NCBI RefSeq assembly: GCF_030272615.1 | Contig: NC_081410.1 | Span: 147,430,849-147,494,848, forward strand | Origin: Cryptomeria japonica | Taxonomy: Eukaryota > Streptophyta > Pinopsida > Cupressales > Cupressaceae | Direction of reading: 5' to 3' | DNA length: 64,000 nucleotides | Shown: positions 37,592 to 50,493 of the stretch, in pieces | How the letters are laid out: each line of letters begins with the position of its first letter | Position numbering within the stretch: position 1 is the first letter of the stretch | Made by a program: the position numbers and the translations under genes | The notes under the pieces: generated by a model | What the model saw: the letters and a program-made list of their open reading frames with translations, nothing else | The model's database searches: none | What the model was told of the DNA's origin: nothing

Positions 37592-40500
37592 AAACAATCT
37601 CTTGGAATATCAGGGGCCTTGAGGCTCCTGATAGGAAATATATCATTAAAAGATTCCTTAATGGACATAAAGACATGGATTGCCTCCTTCTTCAAGAGCT
37701 AAAAGTTGTTGTCTTCACCCTACAAATCAACCTTAAGTGTATTTGGAGGTAGGCTACATCCTTTCATACTAATCATACCAAGGGTAAAGGTGGTACAACC
37801 ATATTACTTAGTCCTAGATGGGCTAGCAAAGTGATCAATTGGAGGCAATCCCCCTGTGCCAAGGCTATCCAGGTTTCTATTTAGCTGGATGACTAAAAGT
37901 TTGGAATTTGCTCTGTGTATGCCCCTAATGACTATAGAGAGAGGGGGGAACTGTGGAACTGGCTAGCAAGATTGGAAGACATCCCTTGGATTGTGGGGGG
38001 TGACTTCAATATGATTGAATTTACCACTGACAAAAAAGGAGGCAACAAGTTTGAATGGAAGGGTATGGAACGGTTGCAATGGGATGGAATGATCAATAAA
38101 CTACATATTGTTGACCCTACTGTTGGAAGGAAAGGCCAACTGAAAATTGTATGGTTCACCTAGTGTAATTACTAGCAGTTGAATAACAGAATCTATTGTA
38201 GGTTGGATAGACTTTACTTCAATAAAAACTTTGGTATTGGTAAAGGAGCTAATGGAGATCACTAGTATGTCTCCTCATACACATTGTCAGACCACCACCC
38301 CATACTGATGGGAATAGACCTCTCCCCCTCTGGTCACCCCCCTCTTCAAGACCTCCTTCCTTCACCTTAAACACTAGGCTCTTGGAGGATGAGGATATCT
38401 ACTCTGCCCTGGCCTTCATCAGACTTTTTAATATGAAAGAGAAGAAACAACTCTCTAATATTGATAAATGGAATCTGAACATTAAAAGTTGGACCACCCT
38501 CTGCCAAATAGTAGGGAAAAAGAAAGCCAAGGATGCCAGGCGGGTTGAAAGGATGCTTCAGGAAGATCTTAGTAACGCAGAGATGAATCTTTATAACTCA
38601 CCTAATAATGAAAGCCTTACTAACACCCTGGTGTCAATCAAAAACCACCTTAGGAAGATCCAGAATGAGAAAATTAGAGGGTTGAAAACTAGGACCAAAT
38701 TAAATTGGTTGGACTCAGGAGACAAGGGCTCAAAAATTTTCTTCCAATTGCTTAAAATCAAAGAGGCAAAAGAGAACATCGATGCTATCTAGGACAACAA
38801 TACCCATATTACAAACTCAGAGGAGATCCTAAAGTACTTCACCCAGTTCTACCAAAATTTATTCACTCCAGAAGAGTTAAATGATGAACATAGGACTGTC
38901 ACAGTGCTCATTAAGGAATTGGTCCCACCTAAGCTTAATGTGGAGGATTATGAGTTTGTAGGGAAACCCATCTCAAAAGAGTAAATTGAAAAGGTCATCT
39001 CCTGAATGGGCAATGACAGATCCTTTGGACCGGAGGGCTTTCCGGTGGAATTTTACAAGAAGAACATTAGGTAGATTTTTGGTGACCTCCACAACCTATA
39101 TTTGGAAGCTATTAATAAAGGAACCCTGGGAAAAGAAATCAACCAAGGGGTTATCAAGCTCATCCCTAAGGAGGGGGACAAGACATTGCTAAATAATTAG
39201 AGGCCTATCACGCTATTAAATGTCTCCTATAAGATATTGGCCAAAGTGGTGGCTAATAGGCTGATTAAAATCCTTCCAAAGATAATCAGCCCCACCCAAA
39301 TAGGATTTGTTAAAGGCAGATATATCCTAGAAAATTTGGTAACCTGTTGGGAATCTCTCGAGTGGGCTAAGGACTCAAGACAGAATGGGGCCATGTTGTT
39401 GATTGATTTTGAAAAGGCATATGCTAGGATAGAGTGGAGCTTCATAATTCAGATGTTAGTAAGTTTGGGGTTTCCGGAGACATTCTGTAGGATAGTTCAA
39501 ACATTACTCTGTGAGGCCAATGTTGTTTTTGATGTAAATGGAAACAGATCTGGTAATATTGTTCTTTCCAAGTCAATAAGACAGGGCTTCCCACTTGCCC
39601 CGGCCTTATTTGTGTTGGTTGTTGATGCTATGCACTATGTTCTTAAGGATTGCAATATAACCCCCAGGGTCAAAGGCATCTCTCTCCCTAATAAAGAGGA
39701 AATCATCAATGTTTAATTTTTTGATGATACAGCTATTCTATTAACCTTGGAAGAGGAGAACTTATCCTCTCTATTGTACAATATTGAAATCTTTTGTAAG
39801 GCCTCAGGCAGCAAAATTGCTCTCCATAAATCTACCTTGCTAGGATGGATTGATTCCCCTCCTAACTGGATGACTAAATTTGACTTGAAATGGGGAGGAC
39901 TAGACATGATCACTAGATATATGGCTATCCCTTTCTCTATCTTCCCGAATCTAAAAGAAATGTGGGAGTGGTTCAGGAATAAGGTGGATAAAAAACTCAC
40001 CAAATGGAACAGGAACTTCCTCTCCCTGGCAGGTCGGTTTCAGGCCTGTCAAAAAATCTTGTCGTCATATAACATCTATTGCTCCTCAGCCTGGCTATTT
40101 AGTAATTACCAGTTCAATTATCTTCAAAAACAAATCAAGAAATTTCTATGGTCGGATGGGAAGGGGAATAGGAAGCAGCATGTTGTAAAATGGGATTGGT
40201 GTATTAGATCTAAGATGCAGGGGGGTATGGGCCTCAAAGACCTCAAAATTCAAGGCATTGCCCTGGCTGCCAAGTGGATTTTTAAAGCCCTTGATGGCAA
40301 TGAACCTTGGAAAGTTCTGATTAGACATAATATACAGTGCTCCACCCCTAAAAAGGCAAATAATTGGAAGAACTTTCCCATGTGGGACCTGATTGCTGGT
40401 AATTTCAAGATATCTCCTGCGGGATCAGAAGTCTTCAAGTCTATATGGAGGGCTTGGAACCATGTCATACAATTCATCAGTAACAAGGGCAATGTTGATA

Positions 40501-41405
40501 ATAAGGGTTCTCTCAACTTGAGCATATCTATATGTCGAAATACTTTACATAATGGAAAGCAGATGGCATGCCTTCAAGGATGCTCTACCTTGAAGTGGCA
40601 CAACTTAGGACTGGTTACTTTTGAATGCATCTTGAAAGATGGTTCCCTGATCTCTTGGGATGTCCTTAGCTTGGAATTCAACCTCCCCGTTTCTCAATCC
40701 AGAACCTACAATGTCCTCAAGACTGCACTCGAACCCATCCTCTCCTCACATGCCCCTTTTTCACTCTCCCCAATCTCCTCCCTTAATTGGGGTGATGGCT
40801 CTCCTCTCCCTCTAATGAAGGCCAAACTGATCTACTCTGCCCTTGCTGACATTGAAGATATCCTAACCCATCTCAACAATATCTAGCACCTCACCTGGGA
40901 TTCTAAAATGTGGCACTCTAATCTCTTGAGATTCTGGTCTGCTACGACTAAACCAAAAAAGAAGTTCTTTGCCTGGAAACTTTTGCTTCACAAGCTCCCT
41001 CTTAAGGACAATAATGGCAACCCCCTATTGTGTAAATTGTGTTGTCTCCCTGAATCTGTGCTACATATTGTTTTTGAATGTCATTTCGCCAAAGAAGTAT
41101 GGAAATTGTTTGGTTTTTCGGTTGATAATAAATGTCTTTCTATTGATGAGGTGGTACTTGGTTATATTAAAGGTGGCAAGAAATGTGCTAATCTCTTTTG
41201 GTTTGTTCTCTCTTTGGAAATTCTTTGGATCATTTGGAAATCTAGGAATGATGATGTGTTTATTGGAAAGGGTAGATACCTCACTGAGTCTCTTAGGAGA
41301 CTCATTCGTTACCTTGTTGTTATGCAGGTCACTGTAGTTCTACGACTTGATGAGGATAAATTTGATAGATGGTTGAATGATGGAACAACACATGTCTTCA
41401 TCTAA
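37585..41405 (+). pseudogene. LINE-4 ORF2: endonuclease and reverse transcriptase
   Basis: ATG at 37585. Endonuclease has ISWNIRG, LLQELK, GGDFNMI and SDHHPIL, with several stops. RT at 38986-39950 includes FGPEGFPVEFYKK, LLIDFEKAYARIEW, RQGFPLAPALF and FFDDTAIL. The alanine of FADD is phenylalanine and a stop precedes it. A long intact C-terminal frame (39747-40886) and a zinc-binding segment (CKLCCLPESVLHIVFECH) follow. After the stop at 41403-41405 the same frame reads on to about 41678, so the true C-terminus may be longer. Confidence 0.83.
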
Positions 41406-41915
41406 GAACTGTCCCATGGGTTCACTTGTGACCAATTGGGAAGCAACAGGTCACACTTTGAGTAGGCGCTAATGAGATTTATGCAGGAGATGGAGGCAAG
41501 ACAGCAAAGAGAGGATTTCATTGAAATGGAACAGGAAGGACTGCCTACCCAACCCTATAGAGACCAGTTCACCGAAGGAAATGTACTGGTGTGGTGCGAG
41601 GGAAAGTTAGGATGGACTGCATGGTTCCCCCCCTGGGGAGATAATATTGATCCTAACTCCTCCTTCCTCTTTAGTTAGTTGACAACATGTTTCCTCTATG
41701 ATATATTTTGTATATGGGACATCCAACTCTATAATTTTGTGATTCGGCCGCAACCTATGTATAATGGTCACATGATATGGCCCATTGGCCTTCCTGCCAT
41801 GGTTTTTTGTCACTATGAGATCTATCTGCCAGCTAGCAGTGTGTTTTCCAGCCTAATCTGTTGAATTTTGTAATGATATTTTATGATACTTAATACAAAA
41901 AAAAATCATAATTTT

Positions 41916-42144
41916 CTTTTTAATCATTTTAATATATACTTGATGTAATTTTATAACATTAATCATAAATTTAAATATTTTTCATTTCGTCATTAAAAAA
42001 GACCTATTTTCTCCTTTTTTTATATTATATAATTTTATTATTACTAATAGTTATTTTATTAAGATCAATTATAATTGATATTATATAAATATAATCAAAA
42101 TAATATATAATCTTAAACTAATAATTAATAATTATGTTTAAGAT
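41916..42144. other. AT-rich spacer between LINE-4 and LINE-5
   Basis: Very AT-rich, no gene. Confidence 0.5.
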
Positions 42145-42453
42145 TAATTTTATTATTATAAAAAAAAAATTTAATAAATAAATAGTTGCAGAGGGGTAGC
42201 ACCCTTGTATTAATCAAAAATAGGAGAATACAAGGCCTGGTTCAATGAGAGCGGTAGGGAGAAAGAACCAGGAAGAAAACCCCTTACCCTAGCTCTATTC
42301 CACATACAAGAAGAAGCCAGCAATGGAGGCTAGACAAGTACAAAACACCAGTCGACAAATGCTGGAAGTAGATAACAGAATCGACCAGAGGCCTTCAACC
42401 AAAAAATAATAAATAGAAAACAGAGAATCATGAGAAAGGTGACACAACCGGAA

Positions 42454-43197
42454 TCATTGGGAGTCTTCAGAGTCATCATCCACAGGAGCATGAGCCGCAT
42501 CCAGGATTATTGGGCATTCAGTGCCACAGGTTGAGTGAGTCGTCGATTCAACCTTCTCCCTAGGGAGTTGGTAGTCATTTGGGAACCACTCCTCGCCAAG
42601 CCCAAACCCCCAAACATTGCCATCAACCAAATCTCCATTCTCCAGAATGTCAAATCCTTCTACACCCACTAACCCTTCATCTCGAAGATATTTTTCCCAC
42701 CATTCCGACATGAAGCCATTTTGAATGCATGTCGCCTTAAACAGAAATTCAATATTCCTAGTCATGGTAGGCCAAGTTTCTTAGAGAGCATCATAGTCCA
42801 GAGAATTCACAATCACAAAATTTCTCACCTCTGCCCCGTTGCCCAAGGACATATAGTAATTTTGAGGAAGTGGAATTCTCGGGTTGCCATCAATGTTGTC
42901 CAACGCGGCATCAATTTCCCCCAGCAGAAGGTGTTTAAACACCATTTGAGTTAAAAGCTTCGTTCTTTGCTTGCTAGTCCCCATGTATATCACCATTGCA
43001 AGGAAAAAGGTCGGGATATCGGCATTGGTTCTGTACCTATGATAATCCATAAGGAATTCCTTCCCCGGTATCATTTTAAGGTTGTGAAGTATAAGAGGGT
43101 GTCGAGAGTAGAGGACCTCCTACAAACGTTTGTCAGTGATTTCGCCCAAGAAGGCCATCTGTTGACAAGTAGCTTCAAGGAGAATTGGGGATTCCAT
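42454..43197 (-). pseudogene. LINE-5 ORF3: unrecognised 247-codon frame
   Basis: One frame from ATG 43197 to 42454 with two stops (about 43121 and 42782). It starts MESPILLEATCQQMAFLG then EITDKRL, aligned with LINE-2 MEANFTLRTDKKLVPFLG then KVSDKRM. EFLMDYHRYRTNADIP aligns with LINE-3. The later part has FLFKATCIQNGFMSEWWEKYL, an acidic stretch and CGTECPIIL, ending in DDDSEDSQ. No signal peptide, zinc knuckle or known enzyme motif was seen. It is the best preserved of the three ORF3 copies. Confidence 0.65.
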
Positions 43198-43539
43198 TGC
43201 AAGTCACCAAGCGAAGAATGCAAATGTTTGATGGGGAAATGAGGACATTCCTTTGTTAAGTAGCAAGACATCAAACTAGGGGATACGAGCACCTAGCAAG
43301 TAGTTCATGCTTATTGAATACACACACACGTGAAGTGATAGTGTCCAATCATCTTCTGAGATAAAGTTCGTCAACTTAATATCGACCGTCTTTATCCATC
43401 AAGTAATTATATGCATATCCCGATAGGATCTAGTCATAACTAGATATCAATTAAAAGTTCACACAAGTCCAATTGCCATGAGACGCATACCGGCACAGAC
43501 CAATATTGACGACAGAGAGCCACGTCTCGGTGGCAAGAA

Positions 43540-43960
43540 GAAACCTTAACTGGTGAACCAAATCAATTGGTCAATCAATCCACCGAGAACCACGACCATC
43601 AAGTTAAATAAAAAATGTAGAAGCCCAACCGAGGAGGCAATACAACCGGTTCGTTCCACAACCGGTAGGTCAACCAGACAACCGGATGGAGAAATGGAGA
43701 ACACAACCAGCAAGTAATTCAACCAGTAAGTACCACCACCAATAAGATAATCGGGAGTCCATATCAACCAGTGGAGGCAATACAACCAGTTAGCGCCATC
43801 ACCTGTAGGTCAATCGGAGAAACATATCAGCCAGAAGGAGAAGACAATCAGTTGAGATCACAACTGACAAACTTCAACCGGAAAACACTATCACCGGCAA
43901 GATAATCGGACCATATCAACTGGTGGAAGCTCATCTAGAATAACAAACCAGTCAGACCCA
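43540..43960. repeat. ACCGGT-rich segment between RNase H and ORF3 of LINE-5
   Basis: Many variants of CAACCGGT, CAACCAGT and ATAATCGG in a simple, repeat-like arrangement. RNase H and ORF3 are about 770 bases apart here but about 340 in LINE-2, so this segment may be an insertion of some 400 bases. Its boundaries are not resolved. Confidence 0.5.
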
Positions 43961-43970
43961 ATCAGAGTGC

Positions 43971-46900
43971 CTAGTGGGGGTCACCATCGACAATCGCCAT
44001 TTTAGAGAGTTTGTCAACCTCTCCATTGCCTTCCCTATAGATATGGCTAATCTGAAATTCATCAAAGGTGGCTAGCAGCACTAGAACCGGTTGAAGCCAC
44101 TGGTTAAGGTGCCAAGTAGGGGTGTTGTTACAGCGGACAGCATTAACCACATTTAGTGAGTCTCCCTCCAGATGAATTCTCTGCACCCCAAGCTCCATCC
44201 CTAGCTGCAGTCCTCTTAAAGCCACTCTAAATTCAACTTTGTTGTTAATAGCAACTCCAATATTTTCAGAGATTTCTTTTATACAAATACCATTGAAATT
44301 CCTTAATATACACCCAATACCACTTTGACCCGGGTTACCAGCAGAAGCACCATCAAAGTTTACCTTGAACCACCCAGGCTCTGGCACTTCCCATTTAACA
44401 CCCAATCGTGGATTAACCTGATCCACTGGGGATCCCTTGCCAAAAAGCGGTGGAATGAGCAGATTTGGAAGTGTTAGCTTAATATTCCAATCCCAGTCCG
44501 TATATATATTTTTCTTTAATGATTTGGATTGAGCAGCCTCATTCAGGAGCTCAGACAGATGGTTCTCAATTTTCCCACATAGAGTCGTTAAGCTCGTCTC
44601 TTTACCTTGGAAAATTCTGTGATTCCTTTCTTTCCAAGTTTCCCAAATCAAAAGAGATGGTAAAATAAAAAGTAAATCAGCAAATATAGCTTTTCCTTCT
44701 GGTTTAGGCCATTGTAGAAACCACTCATTCAGTCCTGATGGGAAGGGGCCAAAGATTCTCAATTTTCCCATGAAATGCCACCAATAGTGACTGGAGAACT
44801 TGTAGTGGAGAAGTAGATGATCTGCATTCTCTTCTTGCTCTTGACATAAAGTGCATCTACTGGGTCCATTGATTCCCATTGAATGGAGTCTTTCTTTAAT
44901 TAGAATCTTTCTTTGACAAGCCAGCCAGGCAAATGAACCTACTTTGGGTAGGAGATGTCGATGCTAAAAAAGATTAACAAGCCAATATTTTTTGTCTATA
45001 GCCGCTTCTTTCAATTTGTAACCAAAACATACCTTATATTTACCATCAGAGGAACTGCACCACCTAATAATGTCCTTATCAAGGGAATGGAAAATAACCC
45101 TTTTGCTGAGAATGTCGGCAAACAAGTCTTTCTGGTGTGATCCAAGTCCAAGGGATCCAAGGAGTTCCATTTCCACTTAGCAATGCCAATTTCTTGAATA
45201 GGGTAACAATAATCATAGATATTGTGACCGTAGAGGCAGCAAGTTTCTACTATAACAGGTTGCAGAGAAGGGTTGAGACATAAGGTAGCTTCACCAACCC
45301 AAGAATCAATCCAAAAGGAGGCATCCCTTCCATTCCTGACATCCTAGGTAACCTGATCACTTATTATTTCCCTGCTTTCCACAATAAAATTCCAAATGGC
45401 CGAACCTCTGGGGGGGTTGTTTATAGTGAGAATCCTTTTTGGCTCCAAGGATTCCAAATATTTATGTTTTAGAATCCTTGCCCATTTTTGTTTACCACCA
45501 CTGCAAATTTCCCAAACCAATTTAGCACCCGTAGCTAAATTCATAATCAAAATTTGTCGAATATAAGCACCCCCTGCCTTTTTGGTTGACAGATCTTTTT
45601 CCAAGCTATTAGAGGAAATTTCCCTTTGTCATCTGAGTCATTCCATAGGAAATTTCTCATTATAGAGATCAATTCGTCTTCAATTGCCATCGATAATCTC
45701 AGACATGCCATGGAAAAAACCGGTAGCGCAAAAAGGACCGATTTTATCATAGTGAGTTTCCCAACAAAAGATAACCAATTGCCTTTCCAATTTGCAAGCT
45801 TGGATTTGCACTTATCAATAAGATGCTTCCAATAGCAAGCTTTGTTACTGCCAATGAAGAGGGGGGTTCCAAGAAATTTCCCTGGGAAGTTTGCAACTTT
45901 GAGATTAAGAATCCTTGATAAGACACCTTGCAAGTTAATCGGAGTGTTGACAAAAAACACTTCAGATTTCTTCCAATTGATTTTCTTCCCCGAAGCCATA
46001 CAGTAATCATCGAGGCATTATTTTATTGTCCTTGCCTCTCTCCTACAAGCCGATCCAAACAAAATGGTATCATTGGCAAACTTCAAGTGAGTCGTTCTTT
46101 CAACCCCTGTTGCCACATTGACTCCAAGCCATCGATCATCTTGTTGAAGAGCTCTTATTGATTGACCTAAGGCTTCAGCCATTATGATAAACAAAAATGG
46201 TGACATTGGATCACCTTGTCATATTCCTCTTGACATGGAAAAGAAGCCATGAGATGAGCCATTAACCAAAACGGAGAATTTGGGGGATGATAAACAACTC
46301 ATGACCCATGTGATCCATTCCTTGCAAAAACCAAATTTATTTAATACTTCAATTAAAAAACCCCTGTCCATCATATCATAAGCTTTCAGAATGTCCAGTT
46401 TTAAAAGCATGTAGGAATCCTTGGTTTTCCTAGCTGTGTGAAGTGTTTCATGGGCAATGATAATGCCTTCCACAATGGATCTTCCAAGGCCAAATCCACT
46501 TTGTTCATCCAATATGATGTGTTTAAGGAGGGGCTTCAATTTGTTGGCAATGATCTTTGTTACAATCTTATAGACCGTGTTGCATAAAGCAATGGGCCTA
46601 AAATCACTCATCTGTTGAGGGTTTTGCTTTTTGGGGATTAAAGCCAAAAAGGTGTGATTAATAGCACCCAACATAGTCGTTTTCTTTCTTGATTCTTCTA
46701 CAGTCGTTTTCTTTCTTGATTCTTCTACTGCTAGGTGTAGATCTCAAGCAATGATATCCCAGAATTGTTGGAAGAAAGCCATAGGGAAACTATCAGGATT
46801 CAGCTAAAAGGTAATTTTCCTTACTTCATCAATTGTAATAGGATTAAAGAGAGTTGCACTTTGACTATCAGATATTATGGATTGGATTGAGTTAAGAAGT

Positions 46901-48173
46901 CTGACTCTTGCTTCATGATCATTCTGACGCCACCATTCATTAAAGATTCAAAGTATCTTACAGCTTCTTGCGCAATGTCCTCATAGTTTCTGACAATGTT
47001 TACATCCGGTCTCTTGATCTCTGATATTATGTTCCTATTGTGAATGGCAATGGCCGATATATGGAAGAATTTGGTATTTTTGTCACCTTCCTTAAGCCAT
47101 AACAACTCCCTTGATTTTTGCCGCCAATGGATTTCCTTACACTGAAGGATTTCATTTAGATCAGATTTGAAGGATTTTTCTTTGTTAAACAAATCCTCAT
47201 TCATTCCTGAAGTAATAATAGAATTGGTTATTTCTTCCAACTCAACCTTAATTCTTAATTTCTCCATATGAATATTCTTGAAATGGCTCATATTCCATTC
47301 TTTGATCTTAACCTTAATGTACTTGAGGTTCTTATTGAGTATGAATAATCTCGAATTATTCCCTAGAACCGGTTCATTATACCAAACAGATATAAGATCA
47401 TATAGCTTAGTTACTCTGAGCCACATTTTCTCGAACCAAAAAGGATACCTCCCTCTGATTGTCCCTTGGCAACCTCCAAACAGATCGGGTAGTGATATGA
47501 TCCAATAAGCGGGAGAATAAATGACTCTAATATAGGATTTTGTCCTAGCCAATCGCCAATAAACAAGAAACCAGTCTAGTTGTTCAACGATATTAGTAAA
47601 ACCCGATCTCCTGTTTGTCCATGTGAAAATTCCATTTTTAGTAACAATGTCTATTAGGTGATTCTTCTCAATAAATTTCAAAAAATCCTTCTAGGACGTA
47701 CCAGTCCTCTGAACGCCCCCAATTTTTTCATTGCCAAAAAGGATCACATTGAAGTCCCCAGCAACAACGTAACTGCCCTCGGTAATACTGCAAAGTCTGA
47801 TAGCTAAAAGATCCCAGAGAGCACATTTATCACCAACAAAAGATGGTCTGTAGACATTAAAAAGATTGAAATTCTCATTCCATCCTAGGATAGTTACCAA
47901 ACAATATTGCCAATACTTGTCTTCCCCAACAAGAGAGACCCTGACATACATGGGATTCCATATGATTCCCAATCCACCAGAGTCTCCATCCGATTGCCTA
48001 AACAGACCATTCCATTGTTTCCAAACTCTCATTTTTGCATCAATCTCAGACTTACTCCATTTAGTCTCTTGTAGTAGCCAAATATCTCTTTTGGTGTCAT
48101 CAATCTGGCACTTAATCAAGCGCCATTTGTCAAGGGCATTGATGCCCCTGACATTCCAAGATAAGAGCTTCAT
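43971..48173 (-). pseudogene. LINE-5 ORF2: endonuclease, reverse transcriptase, RNase H
   Basis: ATG at 48173. Endonuclease (48173-46875) has SWNVRG, LLQETKW and AGDFNVI, but the SDH-type end is lost (SPAYWIIS). RT (46674-45547) has LKLDILKAYDM, QGDPMSPFLF after a stop, and FANDTILF, in which the second catalytic aspartate is asparagine. Part of the RT C-terminus (45604-45344) and a zinc-binding region (CTLCQEQEENADHLLLHY) follow. RNase H is in an intact 302-codon frame, 44879-43971, with FDGAS, NKVEF, EGDS and EVDKL. Confidence 0.85.
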
Positions 48174-49884
48174 TGCTCCTGGAGAAGGGTGTTTCTCTTG
48201 ACTAAATTAAGTTTGGTTCGACCACTAGTTGCACCAGCAATTGCTAGCATAATTTTTTTTTACTTGCACCCCCGCGTTCCTTTTGGCTTGAAGTTTGGTT
48301 TGTCAATGGTTGAATCCAACTTCCCAAAACCTTTTGTGGAATCCTCCAATATAAGATCAGAGTCAGGCTCAAAGTCTTCTTCCCACTCCGAAGAGGAAGA
48401 CTCAATTTCTCCATCTTCCAATTCAATACCCAGCGAAGAGCAATTCTTATCTTCCATCTCCCCCAGATTTCTAGTAGCATCCTTTTCCTGAGTGAGAATT
48501 TTGCAGTCTTCAATTACCAGCTGGCTCCCAATCTCAAGAGAAGAGAAAGGTAGCGAATCCGCTAATTTAGTTTCAATATCTGCCTGTAAGGCTTTGGTCT
48601 TTTCCAGAATCATGAGTAGATCTTGTTGGCTCTCAAACCTAAGACGGTATTAGCCAAGGAGAAGCATTTAGGGCAAATATGCAACTGATCTTCTCTATCA
48701 ATCTTTTGGATCCAAAACTTTCCTGCACCAATAATTTTGACTTCTTCGGGGATCTTGGTGATTTGATCTGTGCAAATGCATATTTTGAGGAAGCTTCCCC
48801 ATATTTTGTCCTCCAAAATGTCATCAACCGATACAAATGTGCTAAGATCTTTGCATATCTCCTTAATGACATAAATATGCCAGTAATCTGAGGGACAATT
48901 ATAGAGTCTTATCCATACCTTATTGTCTGGTAGTACATGAGTCCGAGGATTGAAATTGGGCTGCCATTCAATGATGTGAACTTCAATACCATCCAAGATA
49001 TATGGACCTTTATTTTGTGCTTGTCATTTCTCCTCATTACTCAAAAATCTGATCATGTAGAAGTCATTTGGGAGAATATTGATGTTAATATCCTTTCCCC
49101 ATTGTTCTCTACACTAGGATTCAAAGTTACCCTTAACCTGTTTTCCACCTCCCCACTTGATGAAAAAGCAAAACTCAAGCAAATTCGACCTAGCAAAGTT
49201 AATTTTATTTTCATCCAAAAAGATAGTAGGTCTTGAAGTTTTTCTTACCGGTTTAGGACGACGGGGATGATGAGGGGGAAAGGTTTCTCCTCAAAAATCA
49301 GTATTTCCCACTCGATTTGAACAAGGGTTCTGATTTTTAGGATAAAAATTGGATCTCCAAAACTTGGCACAGTCTGCCCTAGAGTTGTCTTGCCCGAAAC
49401 ACCCATTCTGCTTTCGGAAATTACCTTGAGATTTTGGAGGGACCAGATTGGGTTCAGAATGTGGAATGACACGCTCTATTGCTGCACCAGGGATGCTAGA
49501 TTTAGGCAATGGTTACCAATTTCAGGGAAACTTGGAAGCAGGATACTTGGCCTTGTGAAACCAACCTTTGTTATTCCAAATGAAATTGTTTTCCTTCCAT
49601 TTTAGTGAGTCAATAGAGCACTAGTTGCCACTCGAATACGGATTTCCATAATTCATCCATGGTCTGGAATATCTATCTCCATGGAAAATGTCTCTTCTCC
49701 CAGAATTAGCCGATTTCTGAGACGGTTGAATCCTACCTGCTTCAATGGGAAAGGCAATATCTGCTTCATCGCTCCATGAACCGATCTTTGGAGTGACTTT
49801 GCTTCGATTTGGAATAATCACAGCCTGAACGCCCAAACCTCGCATATCGGCATCCCTGCTCCTGTTGCCTTCAAACGCCACCAT
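48170..49884 (-). pseudogene. LINE-5 ORF1: DUF4283 protein
   Basis: ATG at 49884 (MVAFEGNRSRDADMRG). A basic, aromatic N-terminal region is broken by stops near 49621 and 49510. The DUF4283 C-terminal half lies at 48996-48610 (WIRLYNCPSDYWHIYVIKEI), with only a CPKC pair where a knuckle would be. An acidic tail (48600-48260) is followed, after one stop, by a short basic end, LLQEQ-TGA, at 48172-48170, overlapping the ORF2 ATG. Confidence 0.72.
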
Positions 49885-49950
49885 TCACTCAATGTAATAG
49901 TTTTGTATTACATTTGGTATTTTTGTTATTTACATAATTTTATTATTATA

Positions 49951-50493
49951 ATTATAACTATATTGATTATTAATTAAATTAGGATTATATTCTTAACAAG
50001 AATTTATATTTTCACTATAATGTTTATATTATATTATAATTATTAATATTATTTTATTGAAGTGGGAGTTATAGCTAATACTACAAAAATATAATTATAA
50101 TAATTAAGAACTACAACAAATATTTTTATTACAATACTATAAAGGCAAGTACTCGCCACTACATGGCACTTGTTTCAATATAGTCATTAATAGATTGTTT
50201 ATGATGACACAAATCTCAACTTCAAGGTTGGCTAATTAGTCAATAGGATATTAACCCTAAATTCTTCTTTGAATAAGTATAGTTTAGTTTTCATTATTAT
50301 TAATATATATATACTTTAGTTACGTATACATATGTGTATGTATATATTTTTCATAATTGCACATCCCAATATATATATATGTACTAATAAGATAATGAAA
50401 ACAAGATTGAAACCAAAATAATTTGATAATTGATATTACACAAGTAATTAAATTGATTAAAGAGATTAGACTCCTGATACTAATTACCTTACA
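49951..50493. other. Unassigned AT-rich DNA
   Basis: Nothing recognised apart from short TA-rich stretches. Confidence 0.4.

Larger units (their letters stand above)
35551..41904 (+). mobile_element. LINE-4: full-length LINE of a second L1 group, without RNase H
   Basis: Ends in TTAATACAAAAAAAAA at 41904. ATTATAATTTT (35540-35550) and ATCATAATTTT (41905-41915) form an 11-bp target duplication with one mismatch. ORF1 and ORF2 are present, but no RNase H or ORF3 follows RT. RT motifs (RPITLLNVSYKI) differ from those of LINE-2 and LINE-5 (KPISLCNTIFKI and RPIALCNTVYKI), so it belongs to another group. Confidence 0.82.
42162..49934 (-). mobile_element. LINE-5: full-length L1-type LINE with RNase H and ORF3
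   Basis: Minus-strand element with ORF1, ORF2 (endonuclease, RT, RNase H) and ORF3. A 17-base direct repeat, TAATTTTATTATTATAA, occurs at 42145-42161 and 49935-49951 and is the probable target duplication, although the sequence is AT-rich. The 3' tail is unusual: on the minus strand it ends in ATTTATTTATTAAAT and a T-run, not an A-run. It holds the longest intact RNase H frame of the window. Confidence 0.78.
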
